A stretch of DNA of 64,000 nt from Streptomyces sp. XM4193 (GTDB lineage: Bacteria > Actinomycetota > Actinomycetes > Streptomycetales > Streptomycetaceae): assembly GCF_023072595.1 (NCBI RefSeq), contig NZ_JALLGK010000006.1:186001-250000 (forward strand). The letters run 5' to 3'. Made by a program: the position numbers and the translations under genes. The notes under the pieces were generated by a model that saw only the letters and a list, made by a program, of their open reading frames with translations, was not told where the DNA came from and did no database searches. The stretch's first letter is position 1. Each line of letters opens with the position of its first letter. Positions 37,506-45,524 of the stretch are shown piece after piece.

Positions 37506-38216
37506 TCACATTCCTCGTCGAGGCGCGGACGGCAGGTCCTCGCCTCCGGCGGCCAGCTCCCGCAGGAAGGGGTTGGTGGCGCGCTCACGGCCGATGGTGG
37601 TCTGGGGACCGTGCCCGGACAGGACGACCGTCTCGTCGTCCAGGGGGAGGCAGACGCGGGCGAGGGACGCCAGCATCTCCTGGTGGTCGCCGCCGGGCAG
37701 GTCGGTGCGTCCGATGGAGCCGGCGAACAGGAAGTCGCCCGCGAACATGATCGGCGGGATGTCCGCCTGCTCGGGGAGACCGTAGGTCACCGACCCCTTG
37801 GTATGGCCGGGCGCATGCGTGACGGTCAGCTCCATCCCTGCCAGCTTCAGCACGGCGCCGTCGGTCAACTCGTTGACCTCGTCCGGCTCTCCGACGGTGA
37901 GCTCGCCGAGCAGCCGGTCGCCGAAGCTGCGGCCCAGCGCCTTCTCGGGCTCGCTCATCATGTACCGGTCGGCGGGGTGGATCCAGGCCGGGGTGTCGTG
38001 GCTTCCGCAGACGGGCACGACCGAGGCGACGTGGTCGATGTGGCCGTGGGTGAGGATGACCGCCACCGGCTTCAGCCGGTGCTTGGCGACGGCCTCCTCG
38101 ACGCCCGCGGCGGCCTGGTGGCCCGGGTCGACGATGACGCACTCCTCACCGGCCGCCGGGGCGAGAAGATAACAATTGGTCCCCCAGGAGCCTGCTGGGA
38201 ACCCGGCAATGAGCAC
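37506..38216 (-). CDS. MBL-fold (glyoxalase II-like) metallohydrolase
   Basis: 236 residues. The zinc motif VILTHGHIDHVASVVPV (HxHxDH), further ligand H in THAPGHTKGS, FAGDFLFAGSIGRTDLPG, and the last His in LSGHGPQTTI give a complete binuclear site. Members of this group hydrolyse thioesters such as hydroxyacyl-glutathione or, in actinobacteria, probably mycothiol or other thiol adducts; the substrate is not decided by sequence. It is next to hisS in many actinobacteria. The start MLIAGFPAGSWGTNCYLL is from ATG at 38216. Confidence 0.92.
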   Translation of the reverse strand: MLIAGFPAGSWGTNCYLLAPAAGEECVIVDPGHQAAAGVEEAVAKHRLKPVAVILTHGHIDHVASVVPVCGSHDTPAWIHPADRYMMSEPEKALGRSFGDRLLGELTVGEPDEVNELTDGAVLKLAGMELTVTHAPGHTKGSVTYGLPEQADIPPIMFAGDFLFAGSIGRTDLPGGDHQEMLASLARVCLPLDDETVVLSGHGPQTTIGRERATNPFLRELAAGGEDLPSAPRRGM

Positions 38217-38373
38217 GTTCGTCCTTCAGTCGTCCGGCAGAGAATCGCGGTGACCGCGAGCTTACCGGCGGCGGCGGTGCCGGTGCGAACCAGTTCGCTC
38301 CCGGCCCGTCCAGGCTGTTCCCGATTTTGCGTGGACGCCCCGCGGGGCGTTCGGAGTTCGAAGGAGTCTTCTC

Positions 38374-39219
38374 GTGGTCAGCGGTGAGCAACGGCGGAAG
38401 CAGCTGGCGCGGGAGAAGCGGCAGCGCAGGCTGGACAAGGAGCGGGCCGCCCAGCGCCGCAGGAAGGTCCGCAACGCCTCGGTCGCGGCCGTGCTGGCGA
38501 TGGTGCTGGCCGGATCGGTCGTGTGGGCCGGGGTGTCCGCGTTCACCGGCACCTCCGACCCTGCGGACACCGCGGCCACCGGGGACGGCGGTGAGGAGCG
38601 CGAGGCGAAGGACCCCTGCGAGAAGCCCGCCGGCGGCGAGCCGAACGGCAAGCAGTGGGACAAGGAGCCCAAGGTCTCGATCGACGAGGACGCCTCGTAC
38701 CGGATGAAGCTGGCGACGACCTGCGGCGACATCGAGCTGACCCTCGACGCCGAGAAGGCGCCCCGCACGGTCAACTCCTTCAACTTCCTCGCCGGCGAGG
38801 GGTACTTCGACCACACCCGGTGCCACCGGCTGGTGGACCAGGGCATCCATGTCCTCCAGTGCGGCGATCCGACCGGCACCGGCCAGGGCGGCCCCGGTTA
38901 CAACATCCCGGACGAGAACCTCGACGCCCCCGAGGTGCAGGACGACGTCTACCCCGCGGGCACCGTCGCGATGGCCAACACCTACAACGCCCAACAGGAC
39001 GAGGGGCGCGACACCGGCGGAAGCCAGTTCTTCCTGGTGTACGAGGACAGCCCGCTGCCGCCCGACTACACGCCGTTCGGCACCATCGGCGAGGGCGCGA
39101 AGGGGATGGACGTACTGCGGAAGATCGCAGAGGCTGGTTCCTACGACAACGAGGAGATCAGCGCGACCTCGCCGAACGCCACCGTGGTGATCAACAAGGC
39201 GACGGTCAGCGCGGACTGA
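38374..39219 (+). CDS. ppiB: Membrane-anchored cyclophilin-type peptidyl-prolyl isomerase
   Basis: 281 residues from GTG at 38374 (AAGGAG seven bases upstream). A very basic cytoplasmic N-terminus is followed by one membrane segment at about 35-57 (ASVAAVLAMVLAGSVVWAGV), an acidic linker, and a cyclophilin domain from about 105. The domain has APRTVNSFNFLAGEGYFDHT, CHRLVDQGIHVLQCGDPTGT with the catalytic Arg, and GSQFFLVYEDSPLPPDYTPF. Probably folds exported proteins at the outer face. A single cysteine pair (CEKPAG, TTCGDIE) precedes the fold. It is divergent from the MBL gene over 157 bp. Confidence 0.93.
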   Translation: MVSGEQRRKQLAREKRQRRLDKERAAQRRRKVRNASVAAVLAMVLAGSVVWAGVSAFTGTSDPADTAATGDGGEEREAKDPCEKPAGGEPNGKQWDKEPKVSIDEDASYRMKLATTCGDIELTLDAEKAPRTVNSFNFLAGEGYFDHTRCHRLVDQGIHVLQCGDPTGTGQGGPGYNIPDENLDAPEVQDDVYPAGTVAMANTYNAQQDEGRDTGGSQFFLVYEDSPLPPDYTPFGTIGEGAKGMDVLRKIAEAGSYDNEEISATSPNATVVINKATVSAD

Positions 39220-39421
39220 CCGTCCGCACGGCGGGCCGCGCCGTGCCGGGCACCGGCAGTCGGCTCGCGCGCTGTGCGGACAGCCCTTCGTGCTTCGCCT
39301 ATGTTGGGCGTTGCGCAGGGCGCGGCCGGCCCGCCTCGGCGGGCGCGCCGCTCTGCCGGACGACAACTGTGGACGATGCCGGGGGTCTTGGGGCCCGCCG
39401 GCGTCATGTGGAGGAGGCGCT

Positions 39422-40651
39422 GTGAGCAGCGACCCGTGGGGCCGCGTCGACGAGACGGGGACCGTATACGTGAGGACGGCCGACGGCGAGAAGGTGGTCG
39501 GGTCGTGGCAGGCCGGCTCTCCGGACGAGGCCCTCGCCTACTTCACGCGCAAGTACGAGGGTTTGGTCGTGGAGATCGACCTCCTGGAACGGCGTGTGAA
39601 GACGACGGACCTGTCCGCCAAGGACGCGGAGACGGCCGTCTCGCACATCCGCGAGCAGGTGGACGCCCACCACGCCGTCGGCGACCTCGAGGCGCTGCGC
39701 CGGCGCCTGGACAAGCTGACGGAGACGATCGAGTCGCGCCGGACGGAGCGCAGGGCCGCGAAGGCCAAGCAGTCCGAGGAGGCCAAGCAGCGCAAGGAGG
39801 AACTGGTCGCGGAGGCGGAGCAGTTGGCCGCCAGCGAACAGTGGCGGGTGGCCGGTGAGCGGCTGCGGGCACTGGTGGACATCTGGAAGGGCCTGCCCCG
39901 GCTGGACCGCAAGAGCGACGACGAGCTGTGGCAGCGCTTCTCGCACGCCAGGTCCGCCTTCTCCAAGCGGCGCAAGGGCCACTTCGCGGCGCTGGACAGC
40001 CAGCGCGAGGAGGTCAGGAAGCGCAAGGAGAAGCTGGTCGCCGACGCCGAGGCGCTCTCCGGCTCGCGCGACTGGGGCCCGACGTCGGCCAAGTACCGCG
40101 AGCTGATGCAGGAGTGGAAGGCGGCCGGCCGGGCGCAGCGCGAGCACGAAGAGGACCTGTGGCAGCGCTTCCGCGGCGCCCAGGACGTCTTCTTCCAGGC
40201 GCGCAGCGAGGTGTTCGCCGAGCGGGACGCCGAGCAGCGGGAGAATCTGACCCGCAAGGAGGAGCTGGCGGCCGAGGCCGAGAAGCTGCTCCCGGTCACC
40301 GACCTCAAGGCGGCCCGCAACGCGTTCCGTCTGGTCAACGAGCGCTGGGACGCCGTCGGTCACGTGCCCAGGGACGCCAAGGCCGGTGTCGAGGGCCGGA
40401 TGCACACCGTCGAGCGCGCCATCACCGAGGCCGAGGAAGCCGAGTGGCGGCGCACGAACCCGGAGGCACGGGCGCGCGCCGCGGGTCTGACCGGTCAACT
40501 CCAGGACGCGGTCGACAAGTTGCGCGGCCAGATCGAGAAGGCGCGGGCCGCCGGCAACACCGCCAAGGCGGAGAAGCTGGAGCGCGAGCTGGAGGGCCGC
40601 CAGGCGCTGCTGGACCAGGCGCTGAAGGGCCTGGAGGAGTTCGGCGGCTGA
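39422..40651 (+). CDS. DUF349 coiled-coil protein
   Basis: 409 residues from GTG at 39422 with GGAGGAG upstream. After a short N-terminal domain (DPWGRVDETGTVYVRTADGE), the protein is almost wholly helical and highly charged. It contains tandem DUF349 repeats, each with a W-x-x-(A/G)-R and LWQRFxxAxxxF pattern: WRVAGERLRALVDIWKGLP, DELWQRFSHARSAF, MQEWKAAGRAQREHEEDLWQ, and a later one at LVNERWDAVGHVP. Long coiled coils are expected. Function unknown. It has no cysteine and no catalytic motif. It ends in a strong terminator. Confidence 0.92.
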   Translation: MSSDPWGRVDETGTVYVRTADGEKVVGSWQAGSPDEALAYFTRKYEGLVVEIDLLERRVKTTDLSAKDAETAVSHIREQVDAHHAVGDLEALRRRLDKLTETIESRRTERRAAKAKQSEEAKQRKEELVAEAEQLAASEQWRVAGERLRALVDIWKGLPRLDRKSDDELWQRFSHARSAFSKRRKGHFAALDSQREEVRKRKEKLVADAEALSGSRDWGPTSAKYRELMQEWKAAGRAQREHEEDLWQRFRGAQDVFFQARSEVFAERDAEQRENLTRKEELAAEAEKLLPVTDLKAARNAFRLVNERWDAVGHVPRDAKAGVEGRMHTVERAITEAEEAEWRRTNPEARARAAGLTGQLQDAVDKLRGQIEKARAAGNTAKAEKLERELEGRQALLDQALKGLEEFGG

Positions 40652-40673
40652 ACTGCCCGTACTGCGTGCGTGT

Positions 40674-40704
40674 GTGGGGCCCCGATCGCGGATCGGGGCC
40701 CCAC
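40674..40704 (+). terminator. Terminator of the DUF349 gene
   Basis: Perfect 14-bp stem (GTGGGGCCCCGATC and its complement) with a GCG loop, 23 bp after the stop. It also faces the convergent rel gene and may stop both. Confidence 0.8.
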
Positions 40705-40814
40705 CGCGTTTCGCGCTCGCGCCGCCGGGCGAGGGTTCGGTGAGCGCCCGGGTCCGGCGAGGGCCCGGTGAGCGGCGTCCGTCCCCGGGAGGCTGCCGAG
40801 CAGCGGCCCGCTGG

Positions 40815-40891
40815 GGCCCGGGTCCGGTGAGGCCCGGGTCCGGTGAGGCCCGGGTCCGGTGAGGCCCGGGTCCGGTGAGGCCCGGGTCCGG
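40815..40891. repeat. 16-bp tandem repeat, about 4.8 copies
   Basis: Unit GGCCCGGGTCCGGTGA repeated head to tail four times exactly (40815-40878) plus 13 bases, with diverged copies further left (about 40745-40775). It ends 18 bp before the rel stop codon. Each unit contains the palindrome CCCGGG. Non-coding, and its copy number is likely to vary between strains. Confidence 0.9.
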
Positions 40892-40909
40892 CCAGGAGCC
40901 GCGCTTCGG

Positions 40910-43498
40910 TCAGGGGCGGCGGGCGGAGGTGACCCGGTAGACGTCGTAGACACCCTCCACCCGGCGCACCGCCTTCAGTACGTGGCCGAGGTGCTTGGGG
41001 TCGCCCATCTCGAAGGTGAAGCGCGAGGTCGCCACCCGATCCCGGGAGGTCTGCACCGCCGCCGAGAGGATGTTGACGTGCTGGTCGGACAGCACCCTGG
41101 TGACGTCCGACAGCAAGCGGGAGCGGTCCAGCGCCTCGACCTGGATGGCGACCAGGAAAACCGAGGACTGCGTCGGCGCCCACTCCACGTCGAGCATCCG
41201 CTCGGGCTCCCGGGCCAGGGAGTCGACGTTCAGGCAGTCCGCACGGTGCACGGACACTCCGCTGCCCCGCGTCACGAAGCCGATGATCGGGTCGCCGGGC
41301 ACCGGGGTGCAGCAGCGCGCGAGCTTGACCCACACATCGTCGACGCCCTTGACGATGACGCCGGGGTCGGCGTTCGAGCGGCGCTTCTCGCCCCTGCCGC
41401 CGCGCATCGGCGGCGAGGTCTCGGCGATGTCCTCGCTGGCCTCGTCCTCGCCGCCCAGCGCCTGGACGAGCTTCTGCACCACGCTCTGCGCGGTCACGTG
41501 CCCCTCGCCGATCGCGGCGTAGAGGGAGGAGATGTCCGGGTAGCGCATCTCGTGCGCCAGCGTCACCAGCGAGTCGCCGGTCAGGATGCGCTGGATCGGG
41601 AGGTTCTGCTTGCGCATGGCGCGGACGATGGAGTCCTTGCCGTGCTCGATCGCCTCGTCGCGGCGCTCCTTGGAGAACCACGCCCTGATCTTGTTGCGCG
41701 CCCGCGGGGACTTGACGAAGCCCAGCCAGTCCCTGGACGGGCCCGCCCCGGACGCCTTGGAGGTGAAGACCTCCACGGTGTCGCCGTTGTCGAGGGTGGA
41801 CTCCAGCGGCACCAGGCGACCGCCGACCTTGGCGCCGATCGTGCGGTGCCCGACCTCGGTGTGCACCGCGTACGCGAAGTCGACGGGGGTGGCGCCGGCG
41901 GGCAGCGCGATCACGTCACCCTTCGGGGTGAAGACGAAGACCTCGTTGCGGGAGAGGTCGAAGCGCAGCGACTCCAGGAACTCGCCCGGGTCCTCGGTCT
42001 CCTTCTGCCAGTCCAGCAACTGCCGCAGCCACGCCATGTCGTTGAGCGTGTCGCCGCCCTTGCCCGCCTTCTTCGGCACGTCGGTGCGGACCTTGGAGGC
42101 GCCCGCGACGGCCTCCTGCTTGTACTTCCAGTGGGCCGCGATGCCGTACTCGGCGCGGCGGTGCATGTCGAAGGTGCGGATCTGCAGCTCGACGGGCTTG
42201 CCGCCGGGGCCGATCACCGTCGTGTGCAGCGACTGGTACATGTTGAACTTCGGCATCGCGATGTAGTCCTTGAACCGGCCGGGGACCGGGTTCCATCGCG
42301 CGTGCACGGTGCCGAGAGCCGCGTAGCAGTCACGGACCGTGTCCACCAGGACGCGGATGCCGACCAGATCGTAGATCTCCGCGAAGTCCCGACCGCGGAC
42401 GATCATCTTCTGGTAGACGCTGTAGTAGTGCTTCGGTCGGCCCGTGACCGTCGCTCTGATGCGGGCCCCGCGCAGATCGGCCTGGACCTCGTCGATCACG
42501 GTGGCCAGGTACTCGTCCCGCTTGGGCGCACGCTCGGCCACCAGGCGCACGATCTCGTCGTACATCTTCGGGTAGAGGATGGCGAAGGCCAGATCCTCCA
42601 GCTCCCACTTGATGGTGTTCATGCCCAGTCGATGGGCGAGCGGGGCGTAGATCTCCAGCGTCTCGCGGGCCTTCTGCTCCTGCTTCTCACGCCGCAGAAA
42701 GCGCATGGTGCGCATGTTGTGGAGCCGGTCGGCGAGCTTGATGACCAGTACGCGCGGGTCCTTGGCCATCGCGACGACCATCTTGCGGACCGTCTCGGCC
42801 TGCGCCGCCTCGCCGAACTTGACCTTGTCCAGCTTGGTGACACCGTCGACCAGCAGCGCCACCTGGTCGCCGAAGTCGCGGCGCAGGGTGTCCAGTCCGT
42901 ACTCGGTGTCCTCCACCGTGTCGTGCAGCAGACCGGCCATCAGGGTCGCCGGGTCCATGCCGAGCTCGGCGAGGATCGTGGTGACCGCGAGCGGGTGGGT
43001 GATGTACGGATCGCCGCTCTTGCGCTTCTGGCCGCGGTGCCACCGCTCGGCGACCTGGTAGGCGCGTTCGAGCTGGCGCAGGGTCGCGGTGTCGGCCTTG
43101 GGGTCGTTGCCCCGCACTATCCGCAGCAGCGGCTCCAGCACCGGGTTGTACGGGCTGGAACGGTGCACGCCGAGCCTGGCCAGCCGGGCGCGCACCCGGT
43201 TCGAGGAGCCGTAGCGCCCGGAGACGCCCGAGACGGCCCGGCCCTGGTCCGCGGCGGACGCGGGCTCGGCGGAGGACTCGGCGGACTCGGTCGGCGACGC
43301 CTGTGCACCCTGCGCCCTGCGCTTGGCGCCGCGCGCGGCGGACTGGTCCCCGCGCGTGCTCGCCCCGGAGGCCGGGCGCGGGCCCGCGCCCGTCGACGTC
43401 GCGTCGGAGTTCACGTCCGGTGCGTGCGCGCCACTGCCCGTGGGCGCACCGGAATCCGGTCGCTGGGTCGCGGTGGGCGGCTGGGCCTCGTCCGGCAA
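40910..43498 (-). CDS. relA: Bifunctional (p)ppGpp synthetase/hydrolase, RelA/SpoT family
   Basis: Makes and degrades (p)ppGpp in the stringent response; 862 residues. The start is taken as TTG at 43498, with GAGGAG six bases upstream; this gives LPDEAQPPTATQ and a disordered tail of about 110 residues. Then come the HD hydrolase domain (GDPYITHPLAVTTILAELGM, GLLHDTVEDTEYGLDTL), the synthetase domain (RPKHYYSVYQKMIVRGRDFA, IYDLVGIRVLV), TGS (VFVFTPKGDVIALPAGATPV), the conserved-cysteine domain (ARCCTPVPGDPIIGFVTRG) and a C-terminal ACT domain. Both HD and synthetase motifs look intact, so a true bifunctional Rel. apt lies just upstream. Confidence 0.95.
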   Translation of the reverse strand: MPDEAQPPTATQRPDSGAPTGSGAHAPDVNSDATSTGAGPRPASGASTRGDQSAARGAKRRAQGAQASPTESAESSAEPASAADQGRAVSGVSGRYGSSNRVRARLARLGVHRSSPYNPVLEPLLRIVRGNDPKADTATLRQLERAYQVAERWHRGQKRKSGDPYITHPLAVTTILAELGMDPATLMAGLLHDTVEDTEYGLDTLRRDFGDQVALLVDGVTKLDKVKFGEAAQAETVRKMVVAMAKDPRVLVIKLADRLHNMRTMRFLRREKQEQKARETLEIYAPLAHRLGMNTIKWELEDLAFAILYPKMYDEIVRLVAERAPKRDEYLATVIDEVQADLRGARIRATVTGRPKHYYSVYQKMIVRGRDFAEIYDLVGIRVLVDTVRDCYAALGTVHARWNPVPGRFKDYIAMPKFNMYQSLHTTVIGPGGKPVELQIRTFDMHRRAEYGIAAHWKYKQEAVAGASKVRTDVPKKAGKGGDTLNDMAWLRQLLDWQKETEDPGEFLESLRFDLSRNEVFVFTPKGDVIALPAGATPVDFAYAVHTEVGHRTIGAKVGGRLVPLESTLDNGDTVEVFTSKASGAGPSRDWLGFVKSPRARNKIRAWFSKERRDEAIEHGKDSIVRAMRKQNLPIQRILTGDSLVTLAHEMRYPDISSLYAAIGEGHVTAQSVVQKLVQALGGEDEASEDIAETSPPMRGGRGEKRRSNADPGVIVKGVDDVWVKLARCCTPVPGDPIIGFVTRGSGVSVHRADCLNVDSLAREPERMLDVEWAPTQSSVFLVAIQVEALDRSRLLSDVTRVLSDQHVNILSAAVQTSRDRVATSRFTFEMGDPKHLGHVLKAVRRVEGVYDVYRVTSARRP

Positions 43499-43708
43499 GA
43501 GCACTCCTCTAGCTGTCCCGGCCAGGGATCGGTCGGACAGCCATGGTAGCGAGCCGTGCTCCACACCACCCTGGCCGGTGCCCCGGGCGTTCTCCGCCGC
43601 TGGTGGGCAAGGTGTTCGGCGGGCGGGGCCGCGGGCTTCGGATGCGCCGCACGGCTCGGGAGGCCCGGTGGCCGGGAGCGGCGGTGGCCGGGAGCGGAAA
43701 CGGAGAAG

Positions 43709-43747
43709 GACCGGGGGAAGCGGGCCGTGTGGCCGCCTCCCCCGGTC
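43709..43747 (-). terminator. apt terminator
   Basis: A 10-bp GACCGGGGGA/TCCCCCGGTC stem plus an inner GGCC/GGCC, 20 bp after the apt stop. It would reduce read-through into rel, whose start lies about 210 bp further on. Confidence 0.7.
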
Positions 43748-43766
43748 CTTCGTCCGGCTCAGCAGG

Positions 43767-44339
43767 TCAGATGCGCACCAGTGACTCCAGCGCGGCGCCC
43801 TCCAGCGCGGGAGCAAGCCGCTCCCGGCCGTCGAGGAACCCGAGCTCGAGCAGCACACAGACGCCGGCCACCTGCGCACCCGCCCGACGTACCAGCTGCA
43901 CGGACGCTTCCGCGGTGCCACCGGTGGCGAGGACGTCGTCGACGACCAGCACACGGTCCTCGGCGGTCAGCGCGTCGGCGTGGATCTCGATCTCGGCCGT
44001 GCCGTACTCCAGGGCGTAGCTCTGGCCCAGGGTCGGACCGGGCAGCTTGCCCGCTTTGCGCGCCGGAACGAAGCCGACACCGGCTTGCAGTGCCACCGGC
44101 GCCGCCAGGATGAAGCCGCGGGCCTCCAGGCCCACCACCTTCGTCGCCCCGTGTGCGACGCACCGCTCGACCAGCGCCTCGGTGAGCGCGCCGAACGCGG
44201 CCGGGTCGGCCAGCAGCGGGGTGATGTCCTTGAACACCACACCGGGCTTCGGGTAGTCGGGGACATCGCGGATACGACTGAGCAGCAGATCGCCCAGCCC
44301 TTCCGCAGAGCCCTCGGCGGTGGCTGCGGGGCGGGTCAT
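43767..44339 (-). CDS. apt: Adenine phosphoribosyltransferase
   Basis: Salvages adenine to AMP with PRPP; 190 residues. YPKPGVVFKDITPLLADPAA, VGLEARGFILAAPVALQ and the PRPP loop VLVVDDVLATGGTAEASV are diagnostic. ATG at 44339 overlaps the secF stop by four bases. The order secD-secF-apt-rel is widely conserved in actinobacteria and links purine salvage with the nucleotide alarmone enzyme. Confidence 0.96.
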   Translation of the reverse strand: MTRPAATAEGSAEGLGDLLLSRIRDVPDYPKPGVVFKDITPLLADPAAFGALTEALVERCVAHGATKVVGLEARGFILAAPVALQAGVGFVPARKAGKLPGPTLGQSYALEYGTAEIEIHADALTAEDRVLVVDDVLATGGTAEASVQLVRRAGAQVAGVCVLLELGFLDGRERLAPALEGAALESLVRI

Positions 44340-45523
44340 CGCCGCTTCCCAGAGGACTTGCCCCGGCCGCGCGACCGGGATCCCGACCGTGTGGAGCGGC
44401 CCGCGCCGCTACCGGCCGTCGCCCTGGCCCGAGGCTCCGGCACGTCCTCGCCGGAGGCGGCAGCGCCCTCGTCGCCCTCGTCCTGCGCGTCGTCCTCGTC
44501 AGTCTCCGCCTCGTCCGCGCCGGCGTCCTCGGCGGTGCCGTCCTCGGCCTTCTCGGCCTTGGCACGCTTGGCCAGGATCCTGCGGTCATGGGCCTTGATG
44601 GCCGACTCGCGCGACTTGAGGTCGGAGACCAGCGGCGTCGCGATCATGATCGAGGAGTACGCACCGGCTGCCAGGCCCACGAAGATCGAGAGCGCGATGT
44701 CGTTCAGCATGCCGCCGCCGAGTACGCCGCCGCCGATGAACAGCAGGCCGGCGACCGGCAGCAGGGCCACCACCGAGGTGTTGATCGAACGCACCAGGGT
44801 GGCGTTGAGGCTGCGGTTGGCGAGCTCCGCGTAGGTGAAGCGGGTCTGCTTCCGGTAGTTGTGCGTGGTCTCCTTCAGGCCGTCGTAGACGACGACCGTG
44901 TCGTAGAGGGAGTAACCGAGAATCGTCAGCAGGCCGATCACCGTGCCCGGCGTGACCTCGAAGCCGACAATCGCGTACACGCCGACGGTGATGGTGATGT
45001 CGTGGATCAGCGCGATCAGCGCCGCGACCGCCTTTCGCCATTCGAAGGCGATCGCCAGGTAGATCACCACCAGCACCATGAAGATCGCCAAGCCCTGCCA
45101 GGCCTTGTTGGCGATCTGGGAACCCCAACTGGGGCCGACCAGCTCGGCGTTGATCTGCTGCGGGTCGAGGTCCATGCGCTCGGCGAGCTGCTCGCGGACC
45201 ACGGTGGACTCCTCGGTGTCCAGGTCGGAGACCTGGATCCGCAGCGAGCCGTTGCCGAGCTCCTGGACCAGCGGGAGGTTGCCCGCGGCCTCTTGTGCCG
45301 TCTCGCGGGCTTCCTCCACCGAGATGCTGCTGCCCTCCGGGGTGGTGAAGACCGCACCCCCGGAGAACTCCACGCCCATGTGCAGGCCCTTCAGGCCCAG
45401 ACCGGCGAACGCCAGGATCGTGATGAGGATCGAGACGCCGTACCAGATGAAGCGCTTGCCGATGAAGTCGTAACCGGCTTCGCCGCGGTAGAGGCGAGCA
45501 CCGAGGTCACCGAGTCGTGACAT
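44336..45523 (-). CDS. secF: Protein translocase subunit SecF
   Basis: Partner of SecD in proton-driven pulling of exported proteins; 395 residues. TM1 (FIWYGVSILITILAFAGLGL), the MGVEFSGGAVFT motif after it, the first extracellular domain (about 60-150), then five helices with DITITVGVYAIVGFEVTPG and GLLTILGYSLYDTVVVYDGL. The C-terminal 80 or so residues are a long acidic then Arg/Ser/Gly-rich tail with no counterpart in E. coli. One base separates it from secD. Confidence 0.96.
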   Translation of the reverse strand: MSRLGDLGARLYRGEAGYDFIGKRFIWYGVSILITILAFAGLGLKGLHMGVEFSGGAVFTTPEGSSISVEEARETAQEAAGNLPLVQELGNGSLRIQVSDLDTEESTVVREQLAERMDLDPQQINAELVGPSWGSQIANKAWQGLAIFMVLVVIYLAIAFEWRKAVAALIALIHDITITVGVYAIVGFEVTPGTVIGLLTILGYSLYDTVVVYDGLKETTHNYRKQTRFTYAELANRSLNATLVRSINTSVVALLPVAGLLFIGGGVLGGGMLNDIALSIFVGLAAGAYSSIMIATPLVSDLKSRESAIKAHDRRILAKRAKAEKAEDGTAEDAGADEAETDEDDAQDEGDEGAAASGEDVPEPRARATAGSGAGRSTRSGSRSRGRGKSSGKRR

Positions 45524-45524
45524 C

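Noticed and set aside
40815..40891. Possible CRISPR array
   Set aside because: The units are contiguous, 16 bp, with no spacers and no cas genes.
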